Source of the DNA: Closterium sp. NIES-65
Taxonomy: Eukaryota; Streptophyta; Zygnematophyceae; Desmidiales; Closteriaceae
NCBI GenBank assembly: GCA_948144175.1
Contig: CANXME010001984.1
Coordinates: 186,001-250,000, forward strand
DNA length: 64,000 nt
Reading direction: 5' to 3'
Within the stretch, counting starts at the first letter, position 1. The number at the start of each line of letters is the position of its first letter. Position numbers and translations under genes: made by a program. The notes beneath the pieces were generated by a model that had not been told where the DNA came from, did not search any database, and saw only the letters and a program-made list of their open reading frames with translations. Of the stretch, positions 31,771 through 41,909 are shown in pieces.

Positions 31771-31872
31771 GGTGAAAAATGTTGTGGAGATGCTTGAGTG
31801 GTACAGGAGTGATCAGGTCGATAGGCTTCTTTGGTTCTATCAAAATCAGTGAGTGATACCAACGCTCCAGCT

Positions 31873-31890
31873 GGTTCAGCTTTATGTCGC
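31873..31890 (-). promoter_or_regulatory. Probable TATA-like core promoter, member 1
   Basis: On the minus strand, GCGACATAAAGCTGAACC, about 115 nt before the ATG. The same GCGANATAWAGCTGA word precedes members 2 and 3 at similar distance. Confidence 0.65.
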
Positions 31891-31999
31891 CATAGCACAA
31901 GGTTTTTTTTTTTGGGTTGCGAAGCAACCCTTTACGATCGATTTTGCCAAATTTTATTTTCATGTTAATATTTTTTAAAAAAAATCATAAAAATAAAAT

Positions 32000-33840
32000 T
32001 TGTCAACTACAGTACTACCCTTCCCATACTGTATGCATGTTGAGCAGTTTTGAATACGGTACTGTTCATAGTGCATTATTCCATATGAATATTTTGCAAT
32101 TGTTTAGTGGAGATTTGCTGTACTGTTTGCATTATATGTTACTGTTAGATGATGTTGTGTAATGATGAAGAGGTGCATGCGTAATGCATAAATGATGCTA
32201 TACAATGCATAATGCATAGAATGATGTATATAATGCATGAGTTATGTGATGAATAATGCACATGCACATGATAAAATGCGTGACAGTTAACAACCCAAAA
32301 ACTAAGCTATCGCCATCCCCTGCCTAGCATGGGGGGGAGGTCAATAGCAAAATCTTTGAATAATCAACTAGCACATGAAAAAATACAATCTGTTAACTCT
32401 AAAAAAGAGGTTCACTCTATCAAATCCAGTTCGAAGTGGCAAACACGCGAGTCACTGAGTGCGCCAATGAACCAATGAGAAATGATAGAAATGAACCCCC
32501 TTTTTAAAATTGACAGACATGCATTGATATTGCAATGACAGATGAGATGAATGCACTCACACGAACAAGCACATTCACACAATAAAAAACACGAGCTCCG
32601 GCAAACCCAGCCAAAAAACACGAGATACACGCGACGCGAACTACATAACAAGTAAATCAATGTTAAAAGGACAATACGATAAATCCTAGTGACCAATACG
32701 CATTTTCTGGATTGAAATCGCGTTCCTGACCGGAAAGGCCCCTGACAAACGGGTTTAGGAAGTGGAAAGGAGGAACGGAAATGAATAGCCGGTACAACAA
32801 ACAAAACAGAAAAAAGGCATAAGGTGTGATGAAATGAAGAGAAACAGGAATAACGAAGAAACAAATGAATCAATACAAGGGCTAAGAAAAACGCCGTGAG
32901 CATTGAATGGTTAGACTTGACAAAGAGCATGGAGAAGAATCTAACGAGGCATAAAACGAAAATAAGGAACGGGAATAGAGGAACAAAATACCGAGACAGT
33001 AAACGAAAGAAGAGAATATAACGAATACAGAGAGCGAGAACGAGAGAGAGGGAGAGAACGAGAGAAAACGAGAACGAGAGAGAGAGAACGAGAGAACGAG
33101 GACGAGAGAGAGAGAACGAGAGAGAGAACGAGCGAGAACGAACGAGAGATAGAGAGAGTGTTCAATAAATTACGATTTCTACGATTTCGAAAAAAAACAT
33201 GTGTAAAAACAAGATCTAAGCCGACCTAGTTTAGATCTAAGCCGTCCTGTGTTAGAATTAAGTCGACCTAACAGGTATTGAACGCGTTTAAGTTGCAAGT
33301 TAGGAGCTTACCTAGCGGAAGTCCCGTAGCCCGTCAGCAGAACGAGAGGAAGTAGGAAAGGGAGGGCTAACTAAGAATAGGAAGTAAATGACGACAATAA
33401 GAGCTTACATCTTACCATGAGCTAACAACTCTAAATGACATCTTAAACTTTCTGACCTTGGAGTGGTAGGTGGACCGTAAGTAGCGTGAGGCAAAAGAAC
33501 AAGCTCCACTGGCGAGAAGAAAAGAGAAAGAGAAAACGAATACCTAGAACCTAGAACATAGGCTTAATCAAACTATCTTTTTAAAACGCGGCCAGGGTAA
33601 GAGTAAACAACTATGTACGAGATTAACGCATGCTAGTCTCGCTAGAAATCAGGTAACTTAATTCTACTTGAAACGGTAAGGTAGAGTTGTTCTCACCTTA
33701 GTAGGAACGGGTAGGTGGGGCGTGAGTAGCGGGGAGCTAAACCAGCGAGCGGAAGGGAGAGAGAAAGAAAGGAAGAGCCAACCCTAACAAAGTGTCAGAT
33801 TCGTCGTCACTTCCGTAATGTAAATTATTATGTTGCATCT
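32000..33840. other. AT-rich non-coding part of the insertion
   Basis: Contains AATGCAT-rich and GAGAGAACGAG-rich (33000-33160) simple repeats. No coding sequence that I can support. Confidence 0.55.
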
Positions 33841-33847
33841 CTTTGCA

Positions 33848-33920
33848 GTAGCGTTAGTGCAGTCGGTACGGGAAAGGCGTTGGGTACGAAGGTCGTAGGT
33901 TCGAATCATGCTGAAGTTGT
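33848..33920 (+). other. tRNA-like sequence with A and B boxes (SINE head or tRNA relic)
   Basis: TAGCGTTAGTGCAGTCGG resembles a pol III A box and GGTTCGAATC is a perfect B box, spaced as in a tRNA. The T stem pairs poorly and no clean cloverleaf forms, so it is not a working tRNA. A plus-strand tail ending in poly(T) at 34102 would fit some plant SINEs. Confidence 0.5.
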
Positions 33921-34205
33921 TTTTCGAGTCGTTGCTATAAATGTCAATTACCACAGGTTTTTATAAAAGTATTCTCACTTGTAGAAAATTGTGTACGGTA
34001 CATGTCGTTATGTAAAATGTAAAAAATTGTGTACATATCGTTACGTAAAATGCTTCGCAACCCTAAGACGATTTCGTCGCCTCTTGTTTTTTTTTTTTTT
34101 TATAATGTATGTATACACCAGTGAGCAAGCATATACAAAACAAAACGGTCGTAACCGTGCGTGAGGAGATAGAAAAAACAAGTTTCCACTCCAGAGGGGA
34201 TGAAT

Positions 34206-35551
34206 CTAGGGCCTGATGGGTCGTGCCCTCCGATGAAGCCAGATTGCAGCGAAGCAGTTCGTCCACTTCCACTCCTTGCCATCCAGTTTGATCCTCTGCA
34301 GCATGTCCCGCTCATCCAAAACACACCGGTGATTCTGCTTCCGCCACGTCACCCCATTTTTCCGAGAGTACCGCTTGGCATGCTGCCGGAATGCGAACTC
34401 TATCTTCCTGAGAACCCGCTGCGTCCGAAACTTGCTGCCCCGAAAAACAGCATCACACCGCTCGAGCCATAGCTGATGAAACGTGATTGTCGTTAGCGTC
34501 AGCTCCGGGAAAGCAGAATTGGTGCCAGTTGCCCGGAACAGCAAGTCACCCAACGAGGTTATTGTGCGATTGGGGTTGAGCATGCTCAGCGCGCGCTTGA
34601 GGGCACTCGTGACCATTTGGATCCGCGGGCAGAGCACGAGACAGTGCTCCAGAGTTTCCTCCCCTCCACAGTACGGGCAGATAGGTTTGCTGCTGAGAAA
34701 AGCCAGGCGTTCCCCCACCTGCAGATTGAGACCGTGGATTCTCAGAAGCACATCCCTCGGACGACTGGGAACTGCCAGAGAATCCCTTGTGTCCACCGCT
34801 CTTTTCCAATCGATGCTTTCTCCCCATCTCGCCGCCCATTTCTCCCTCTTGTATGACTCCTTATTAAACCCCGTCCAGCACTCCCTCATCCGCTTCAAGG
34901 CAATGACCTGCCCGTTCTCCAGAATAGGCAGCTGGGGGGTTGAGTCAGCCGAGCGGGGAAGCACTGTTGGGAAGCCGAGCACCTTTAGCCAAGGTGCGGG
35001 AATCGTACTCAGCACCTTCAGCGCCATCCTTGCGAGAGCGCTCCCTCCGAACTGCAGAGATAGCTCCTCCACAGATCTCTGAGCTAAACCGCCATCTGCA
35101 TCCTGCTCTAGCAAATCGCCTAGCCGCACCTTCCAGAGCCCTTGCGCCACTTTTTGTCCGCCAAGCGGGGTTGTCCCGTTTAACAGAAAAGCTGTGTTGA
35201 AAGCTATCCTCTCCTGCAGGATCTCCTCCCTAGTCACCGCCGTCGGACGTGCACATAGCGGGGACTGCAGCAGGCTCTCGCACGTCTGCCTCCACCGCAC
35301 GCTCCGCCCCGTCCAGTGTTTCAGTAATTTCTCATGCGCCGTGAAGGTATCCGTTCCCATCGGTAAGTCCGCCGCCTGCGTCATGATGTACTTCTTAAGA
35401 CTATTGGTTTCCGTGAGAAAAAGCCCCACCCTTCGTGCGGCCAGGCAGGTGAGTACAATTCCGGGGTCCCGCACTCCAATACCGCCGGCTGCTCTAGTAG
35501 TGTGTACCAACTCCTTGCTCCATAGCACAAAGCCCCTGGCTGTCGTCACTT
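34206..35551 (-). pseudogene. LINE (non-LTR) reverse transcriptase C-terminal part with zf-RVT
   Basis: The open frame on the minus strand carries the typical post-RT region of plant LINE ORF2: ARGFVLWSKELVHTTRAAGG then GIGVRDPG, and later the zf-RVT motif CPYCGGEETLEHCLVLCP with W- and R-rich surroundings. The RT catalytic domain and endonuclease are missing, so this is a 5'-truncated copy, the usual outcome of target-primed reverse transcription. Open-frame sequence beyond 35551 is host promoter, not LINE. Confidence 0.82.
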
Positions 35552-35679
35552 TGTTGCCATAGAACAAGGTGTAAAAGTGAAAGTGGATGAGGTGAGGGCT
35601 GTTGGTTAGGTTGGATGCAATGAAAAGCAACCCACAGGAGGAGCTCGAAGTTTCTGGCCCTGTGATGCAATCCGCACAG

Positions 35680-35697
35680 GCCCTTCACGTGAAGGGC
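35680..35697. promoter_or_regulatory. 18-bp perfect palindrome with G-box
   Basis: GCCCTTCACGTGAAGGGC is self-complementary and centred on CACGTG. The partner copy has CACGTG at 36242-36247, and member 3 has it at 38833-38838. G-boxes bind plant bZIP and bHLH factors. Confidence 0.7.
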
Positions 35698-36283
35698 TCC
35701 TTGCCCAGCGCACCACATCAATGCAGCTTCCAGTACACATCAGGGCGGGAAATTTGTGCGTGGTGGTCGCATCGGCTGCATCGCGTCATAAACAACCTTG
35801 CCTTCAAATCTTTCACGAGACCAACACCTGGAGTAATCATGACTTCACGGGCATTGCCATGCGCAACTGAGTTACGCGCCACCTCTCTGTGCAGTGCTTT
35901 GGGGGAGGCTTGGAAGGTGGGGTGACGAGCGACCACGACCCGATGCAAGCTTATCCAGAAGAAATGGTTGGACACGTATGCACTGTCCATAAGAACAGCG
36001 AGCGCGCTTCAGATTCAGCCCGTGAAGTCATAACGTGAAGTCATGATTACTCCAGGTGCTCGACTCGTGTCTATCTTCAATGCGTGCAAACCTAGAGGAT
36101 TTGAATTGGAGAAATGCTTGTGCGGGATGACGTGATGCGGTTGATTCTCAGACCAAGCGCAATTTTCCCGCCTGATTTGTCCATCCTTTGAACTGGAATG
36201 CAAGCTGCATTCACGCGATGTGACGCGCGGGCAAGGGGCATCACGTGAAGAGCCTTGTTCCGCGGATTGTCTCAATAGGACCA

Positions 36284-36294
36284 GAAGCTTCGAG
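36284..36294 (+). promoter_or_regulatory. Heat-shock-element-like motif, member 2
   Basis: GAAGCTTCGAG follows the GAAnnTTCnnG heat-shock-factor pattern. The mirror copy at about 35645-35656 reads GAAACTTCGAG on the minus strand, and member 3 has GAAGCTTCCTTC at 38722-38733. Confidence 0.5.
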
Positions 36295-36410
36295 CTCCCG
36301 TTGGCTGCATCCAATCCAAACCAACAGACTTCCCTCCCTCTCCTCCCTTCCCCTCCTCCCCAGCAAACTCCACAGTTTCGTCATCCACTCCACACCTTCG
36401 GTACGGTGGC

Positions 36411-36425
36411 GAGATAAAGCTGAAC
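36411..36425 (+). promoter_or_regulatory. TATA-like core promoter, member 2
   Basis: GCGAGATAAAGCTGAACC surrounds ATAAAG at 36413, about 123 nt before the ATG, matching members 1 and 3. Confidence 0.65.
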
Positions 36426-36535
36426 CCACTTCTGCTTATTGTATTCTGCACTGGATCTGTTCAGAAGAAGCTTGTTGACATTGGCACTCTTTGACCTAAG
36501 ACCTCTCTAAAAGCATTCCCTCAGCATTGTCCACT

Positions 36536-36994
36536 ATGGCCCACACCGCCGACATCGAGATGTGCCCTGCATCTCCGCTCTCAGTCCTTTCTCTCGAAGT
36601 GTTCAGCCGCGTCTGTTGCGACCTAGACAGCACGTGCACACCCGACTCATCCTGCTCGGAGCCTGAGGCTCCCTATTTCCGCGACTCATTTGACTACAAC
36701 AATTGCGAGGCCGACTCAGCGTGCTGGGAAGCCGAGCTGGCCTGCAGCCCGATCTGGATTGACGAGGCAAGGTCGCGAATCCGCAGAGCGGCTCTCGCGG
36801 TGGTTGAGACACAGCAGCAGTCGCTACATCTGACGTCGCTCGCCGACAGTGACCTTTCTGAGTTCGAATATTCTGTCGACGGTTGCTCATGCGCGTCGCC
36901 GAAATCCACTGAGGCAAAGAGCTTAAATTCGAGGAGCAGCAGCAAGGCTGGTGTCTTCCGGTTCATCGCGACGTCGTTGCGCCTGCGGAAGTGA
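36536..36994 (+). CDS. Unrecognised 152-residue protein, family member 2
   Basis: Intronless, ATG at 36536 in CACTATGG; same length as member 1. It carries all family blocks: CPASPLSVLSLEVFSRVCCD, PYFRDSFDYNNCE, the SACWEAELACSPIWIDEARS core, ETQQQSLHLTSLADSDLSEF and the basic end GVFRFIATSLRLRK. Against member 1 the linker regions vary by short gaps while the blocks are nearly fixed, a sign of selection on the protein. Upstream lie a TATA-like ATAAAG at 36413, a heat-shock-like element and a G-box; downstream lies the conserved 3'UTR. No domain was recognised; function unknown. Stress regulation is my inference from the promoter motifs. Confidence 0.88.
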   Translation: MAHTADIEMCPASPLSVLSLEVFSRVCCDLDSTCTPDSSCSEPEAPYFRDSFDYNNCEADSACWEAELACSPIWIDEARSRIRRAALAVVETQQQSLHLTSLADSDLSEFEYSVDGCSCASPKSTEAKSLNSRSSSKAGVFRFIATSLRLRK

Positions 36995-37028
36995 AGTTAG
37001 GGGATTGTATTCCTAGTGACATTTAGTA

Positions 37029-37121
37029 GATGTGGTGCTCACATCTCTAGCCTTGGCTGGCAGCTGCATTGATTAATTTCTCTGTGATGGATACGGCGTG
37101 GCCGGAACTTATTGGCCCGTC
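37029..37121 (+). promoter_or_regulatory. Conserved 3'UTR block with stem-loop, member 2
   Basis: Stem-loop GATGTG-GTGCT-CACATC at 37029-37045, GGATACGGCG at 37089-37098 and TGGCCCGTC at 37113-37121, all kept in the two paralogues. Confidence 0.75.
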
Positions 37122-37129
37122 TCTGCAGA

Positions 37130-37830
37130 AATAAGAGATTCTTTCAAACTCAGTTTCAGAAAGTTGCTGGTTCTGTCCAAAGTTGTACTTCTGACATAGC
37201 TTATGAGCCATTAACATTTACCTGAATAACACGTGTGTCACATAGATAGACACATTGGGGACAGGTCATTAGGGCTGGGCCATTGGGTTGGGGCTTGGAT
37301 TGGATTTTGAAAGGTTTTCACTTATTACTGAATAGCTTAGAAAAATATGTGAACGTTGTTAACAGCTACATAATCACCGCCGTTCTCAGCGAATGTAACC
37401 CATTGAATGCGGAATCCAACGCCAGCACATTTTTTCCCATCAACGGGCATGCTTGTCGCACAGCACCTAGAAGCACCATGGAACGAGTGAAGGATACTGC
37501 CCTACTTGTTGCACCTAAACACAAACTGCAAGAGATGTCTTCTTTGCTATCCATCATCATACACACCCTATGGCTTCCATGCAGTGTGCATGAACAATTA
37601 AGGTAATCAAACAGTGTGCATTGGCATGGTGTGACGAGTGACGACGTTTCAAACTTCCACAGGAAAGCAGAATATCCTAAATCGCTACCCTGCATATCTG
37701 TCCTTGAATGACTAGGTAGGGACCTCCAAAGGTGTCACTAACAAAGCTATAGGGGGACAACATGACCCGCGCCCACTATATAACGCATATGGGTAATGGT
37801 TCTCAGCCTGTGTTGGGATATCACTTGGAC
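37130..37830. other. Spacer between tail-to-tail members 2 and 3
   Basis: The outer ends are the inverted 3' flanks of the two genes, including AATAAA-like words. The middle shows no supported gene. Confidence 0.5.
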
Positions 37831-37885
37831 TGATCCAGTAACAAAACGTAGAAAGAGTTCAAATGAGAACTTTTATTACTACAAG

Positions 37886-37983
37886 GACGGGCCAATATGT
37901 TCCAGGCCACGCCGTATCCATCTTATAGAAATGAACTTACAGCTGCCAGCTAAGGCAGGAGCTAATGATGTGAGCACCACATC
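37886..37983 (-). promoter_or_regulatory. Conserved 3'UTR block with stem-loop, member 3
   Basis: On the minus strand: GATGTG-GTGCT-CACATC (37967-37983), GGATACGGCG (37910-37919) and TGGCCCGTC (37886-37894). Confidence 0.75.
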
Positions 37984-38013
37984 TAAATAACACTACCAAT
38001 CAATCCCCTGGCT

Positions 38014-38484
38014 TTACATCCGCAGGCGCAACGACGTCGCGATAAACCGGAAAACACCAGCCTTGCCGCTGCTCCTCGAATTGAAGCTTTTAGCCTCATT
38101 GGAGTTCGGCGACATACAGGAGCAAACTTCAGCAGAAACGTCGAACTCTGAGAGGTCATCGTCATGCATATGGCTGTCAGCGAGCGACGTCAGATGCAGC
38201 GACTGCTGTTGCGTCTCAACTACTGCGAGAGCCGCGCTGCGGATTCTCAACCTTGCCGCGTCAATCCAGATCGGACTGCATGCCAGTTCGGCTTCCCGGC
38301 ATGCTGACTCGCTTTCGCTGCTGTTGTAGTCGAATGAATCGCGGAAATAAGGAACATCACTCGTGGAAACAGTTGCATTGCATGCTCCATCCTCCAGGTC
38401 GCAACAGACGCGGCTGAACATCTCCAGAGCGAATTCAGAGACGGGTGAGGAGGGGAAGCTTTCGAAGTCAACGGTATAAACCAT
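38014..38484 (-). CDS. Unrecognised 156-residue protein, family member 3
   Basis: Intronless, ATG at 38484. It is the most diverged member but keeps SSPVSEFALEMFSRVCCD, PYFRDSFDYNSSE, the core (here SACREAELACSPIWIDAARL, so the first Trp is Arg and the acidic Glu is Ala), AALAVVETQQQSLHLTSLADS, DDDLSEF and GVFRFIATSLRLRM. It lies tail-to-tail with member 2, and their 3' flanks form an inverted repeat. A TATA-like ATATAG lies about 133 nt upstream, with a heat-shock-like element (38722) and a G-box (38833) further up. Function unknown. Confidence 0.85.
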   Translation of the reverse strand: MVYTVDFESFPSSPVSEFALEMFSRVCCDLEDGACNATVSTSDVPYFRDSFDYNSSESESACREAELACSPIWIDAARLRIRSAALAVVETQQQSLHLTSLADSHMHDDDLSEFDVSAEVCSCMSPNSNEAKSFNSRSSGKAGVFRFIATSLRLRM

Positions 38485-39632
38485 GCTGACGATTCTTTAA
38501 GAGAGTAATTAGAGCAAGAGGTTACTGTAAAAAGGGTCGTAATCCTGCTGCTATGCGTAGACGTTGCTTGAATGAGTTGCTGAGATTTGTGAAATGTATC
38601 TGTGGGACCCTCAGCTATATTTCGCAGCGTTCGGTCACTGGAAATGAGGGGATCACTGAAATGACTCAGATTCGAGGCGAGAGGGAAGGAGGAGCAAGCG
38701 TCATGAGACGGGGGTGGGGTGGAAGCTTCCTTCGGCGTGCAAGCTGGCTGCCTGGCGTGCGAATAGGGTTGCATCGGTGGAGAATCATGCGTCTCAGGCC
38801 CCATTGCTTTTCGTCGCTCCCGTAGGGGCTTTCACGTGAGCCGACGATGAGAGGGACCCGATGGTCCCAGCTGCCATTGGGACTGATGCCAACTGCCTCG
38901 CGTGGTTGGGGATTTCGCAATCATCACTTCACAAGGGTGGCTTTCACGCTTTTCTCCGACTCAGCCAAGAACGACCACAGAAAGGCCTTCCCGCCATGCG
39001 GGAAAGGTCATGTCAGTGCATGCCCGATGCCGGAAACAGATGGATAGAAATATATAGAGTATGTTTTCTTTTCACATGCAGCTGTGGAAACGATTGAACC
39101 CATCTTTGAATAAGGTAATCACTCGAGAATGTACAGCTAAGACACCAAGGATATGTTTTGCGGTTTGAGCTGAACTGCCCGGAGCCGAGGCACTAGCATT
39201 TTTTCCAAAAAGCGCATCAACCATTGCAGTGAGGACCAGGTGCACACACAGCACCACAAGAGTCAAGTGCCCTTGTACCATCTCGTCATGATGGCTTCAC
39301 AAGGTAGACAGTTTCCCGCGCAGTGACATTAATGACCGATAAACGGAACTCCACTTGCTCCCGTTCCATTACACGCACACTCGCTAGCATCCCAGATTTC
39401 TAATGTGACGGTTTCTGATATTTTTAAAGAGTTGCTGTTCGCTACACAGGAAGAGTCATTGCGGTTATTGTAGGGACGCTTAGGCAATGAAATGTTGCAT
39501 GAGGGAAATTAGGGTAATAAAAAAATCAACATTTGCTTCAGTTTGGTTGTATTGTGCTACTACTGGTAACAGACAGTAATGAATAACACAGTCAAATACT
39601 CATACTAGAGATGCACCCAACGATTGAGAAGC
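38485..39632. other. Promoter region of member 3, then intergenic
   Basis: 38485-38840 carries the core promoter (38611-38625) and upstream motifs of member 3. From 38900 to 39632 I see no gene. Confidence 0.5.
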
Positions 39633-41519
39633 CTACTTGTTGCGACCAGTATCTCTCTCATCAACTTTACCATTTCCTGCAAGCGATCGTTCATACAGTG
39701 CTTGCACCAGCAGCGCGGAGAACACAAGCCCACTAGCAGCCACCTGCAGCCACTCCTTGGGTTCATGCGTGACCGCCTGCACTAGAGAGAGCCCTGATAT
39801 AGCCACAAGGGCAGCATACACCTTGCGACGAAACGGCGATGCAGCCGCCCTTTGATTCGCTGAGAACAGCTCTGGTACTGCCTTCAGTGCTTGCTCCTTG
39901 CGAGAGAGCGCCGCATTGGACGAGGGCAGCGATTGCACAGATCGCGAGGACGAAGCCGAAGGGGGTGTTTGAGTGCGGGGCTGCAGCGATGGTGAAGATG
40001 ACGAGGAGTCATCCGACGAATCAAATCCCCTCGTGCCTCGGCTTGCAGGTTCTGAGCCGCGTGAACCAGCGGCAGCAGCAGGAGGCGAGGACTCGGAGGG
40101 TCGGCGGTAGAGCTGCTTGAAGAAGAGCAGCGAGTTGCGCCTCTCCTCCACGGACTTTTCAAACTCGTCAAACTCGCGCTCGCTGCGCTCCATGTCTGCC
40201 CGCGCTGCTGCCAGCTGCTGCTCAAACTCGTCTGCCTCTGCATCCACCTGCTGCAGCACCTGAATGGAAAAGGAGGGGGTGAGAAAAACACGCACCGGGG
40301 GTTGAAGAGTGCAGGAACCTCACGTTTTCCAATCCCAGGTTAAATGAGATGAAACCATGTGTATGCATCTAAAGCAACTGTCACTCGAGATTGACTGTAG
40401 GGCACACACGTTGGTGATCTACAGGTTGGCTGGAAAAAGATGGGGGAATGCGGTGGACCGGTGACAGAGAGGTTGGAACACACTTGTGCTCGCTTCACCT
40501 TGCTACTCGCCTCACCTTGCTGCTCGCCTCACCTTGCTGCTCGCCTCACCTTGCTGCTCGCCTCACCTTGCTGCTCGCCTCACCTTGCTGCTTGCCTCTT
40601 CCATGCCCCGCTTCGCCTCTTCGGCAATCCTCGCATACTCTGCTGATGCTGACTCAGCAATCCCCGTCAGCAGCTGCGTCCTCTCCTCCACAAAGGACTC
40701 CACGCGTACCTGAAGCACATTAGGGTCAGAGGGACAGGGAATGCAGGATCAGGGATCAGGGTGAGAAGATGAAGCGATCAAGGCGAGAAGATGAGAAGGT
40801 AGGGGTGAGAAGATCAGGAATCAGGTTGAGAAGTTCAAAGGAGCAAGGCGGGAAGATCAGGGGATCAAGTGAGGTATAAGCCTTTGCGTGTGATGAGAAG
40901 ACTCTGGTAGAGTGAAGGGTTCAGGTGGGTGCAGCGGATAGAGGGAGCGCTGAAGGAACTGATAGAAGCAGGGAAAGGAGAACACAAGCACCAAGGATGC
41001 AGCGCATCGTTCAATGAGAAGCAGCACTGCGCACAATGTGACCACACGGTGAGCACAAGCTGAGCACAATGTGAGCGCACACAATGTGACCACACGCGCC
41101 TTATCGGATTGCAGCTGCATCATGTCCGCCAACAGCTGCTGCATCTCCGCGTCTCCCGCTGCCCCGCCATTCCCGTTCCCCTCCTTCTTCTCGCTACCGT
41201 CGCCACTCCGATCGTTCTTCCCCTGACCGCCTTCGCTCGCTCCATCACTCCGCGAGCTCGCGGAAACGCGCCATCGGCGAGAAACTATCAAAGCTGGCCG
41301 GGAAGATGCGAGGCTGCTTGCGACGCCGTTGAACACGGTGGCATCTGTGATAGGTGCGAAGCTAAATCTGGTGGCTCTGCTCGTGACGTAGTCTAGCCTC
41401 GCACTACAGACCGGCGACCGCGCTTCGGGAAGCCTTGGAAGGAGGGGTGCGTGTCGTTGACGGGTGAGCGTAGCACGCGCGGCGGGAGCAGAGAGGTGCG
41501 CCACTCGATGAGCAGCCAT
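39633..41519 (-). CDS. Probable plastid inner-envelope coiled-coil membrane protein
   Basis: Three exons on the minus strand: exon 1 41094-41519, exon 2 40584-40709 and exon 3 39633-40259, all phase 0, giving about 390 residues. Exon 1 could instead end at 41100 with a GC donor. The first part is a Ser/Arg/Ala-rich putative transit peptide (MAAHRVAHLSAPAARATLTR). Exon 2 and early exon 3 form a coiled coil (RVESFVEERTQLLTGIAESA; VLQQVDAEADEFEQQLAAAR; EFDEFEKSVEERRNSLLFFK). A Ser-rich linker follows, then two hydrophobic segments near the C-terminus (YAALVAISGLSLVQAV and WLQVAASGLVFSALLVQALY). The arrangement recalls a land-plant protein of the plastid inner envelope of unknown function, from memory. 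The exon 2 donor is part of a tandem donor array. Confidence 0.75.
40496..40596 (-). repeat. Tandem 5' splice-site array, 17-bp unit, six donors
   Basis: On the minus strand exon 2 ends GCAGCAAG, followed by GTGAGGCGAGCAGCAAG repeated. Each unit again ends in exon-like GCAGCAAG followed by a GTGAG donor (AAG|GTGAGG). CACC marks (the complement of GGTG) lie at 40581, 40564, 40547, 40530, 40513 and 40496; the last reads GTGAAG. Use of any later donor brings in TGA from AGGTGA. Confidence 0.9.
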
Positions 41520-41682
41520 GATTTGCGGGTGGGGTGTGAAAAACGAGGCGGTGGTCATGTAGTTTCCACAGCCCCCAAGGGTATTGGGCCAGGAGATTGA
41601 AAGGACATACGCAGGATTGAGTGAAGTGTAGCTCAAAATGTTCATACGGTCTGATATCGTGCTTGCAGGTAGTAAGACTACC

Positions 41683-41686
41683 AAAA
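41683..41686 (-). terminator. Pol III TTTT terminator of tRNA-Phe
   Basis: Four T residues on the minus strand, three bases after the tRNA 3' end. Confidence 0.7.
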
Positions 41687-41689
41687 GCG

Positions 41690-41714
41690 TGCGGTGAGCG
41701 TGGATCGAACACGC

Positions 41715-41757
<43 letters not shown>

Positions 41758-41762
41758 CCCGC
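41690..41762 (-). tRNA. tRNA-Phe (GAA)
   Basis: 73 nt on the minus strand, starting GCGGGGATAGCTCAGTTGGG. The anticodon loop is CTGAAGA with GAA, the T arm contains GTTCGATCC, and the discriminator is A. The sequence matches plant cytosolic tRNA-Phe. No intron. It lies between the divergent coiled-coil and U1C genes. Confidence 0.97.
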
Positions 41763-41909
41763 ATGTTAGACGTCCAAAGAGTTAAATTAGAGTTTAAATT
41801 TCTGGGTTCGTCGGCCCTAGTTGTCTTTGTACTTCTTTTCGGAGTTCCTCCCTCGTTTTATAACTCTCCGTCCCCATCGTTCTCCGCACTCAAATCAGTC
41901 GTCGCGGCC

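Larger units (their letters stand above)
31903..35551 (-). mobile_element. LINE-bearing insertion in the promoter of member 1
   Basis: Flanked by near-identical 18-bp repeats, TGTCGCCATAGCACAAGG at 31885-31902 and TGTTGCCATAGAACAAGG at 35552-35569. A poly(T) run of 11 follows the left one, so on the minus strand the insert ends in poly(A). Joining the two flanks restores a promoter like that of member 2, which supports these borders. The insert holds a 5'-truncated LINE coding end (34206-35551), an internal poly(T) at about 34085-34102, and an AT-rich 2.2-kb part with a hairpin (31914-31930) beside the tail. Confidence 0.75.
35570..36320. promoter_or_regulatory. Head-to-head inverted promoter pair of members 1 and 2
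   Basis: 35570-35860 and about 36040-36320 are diverged inverted copies. They share the GAGCTCGAAG/CTTCGAGCTC word, a CACGTG box, and GTGAAGTCATGATTACTCCA with its complement. Before the LINE insertion, members 1 and 2 were a divergent pair with mirrored upstream regions. Confidence 0.75.

Noticed and set aside
33848..33920. Functional tRNA gene
   Set aside because: T stem and acceptor do not pair well; only the A and B boxes are convincing.
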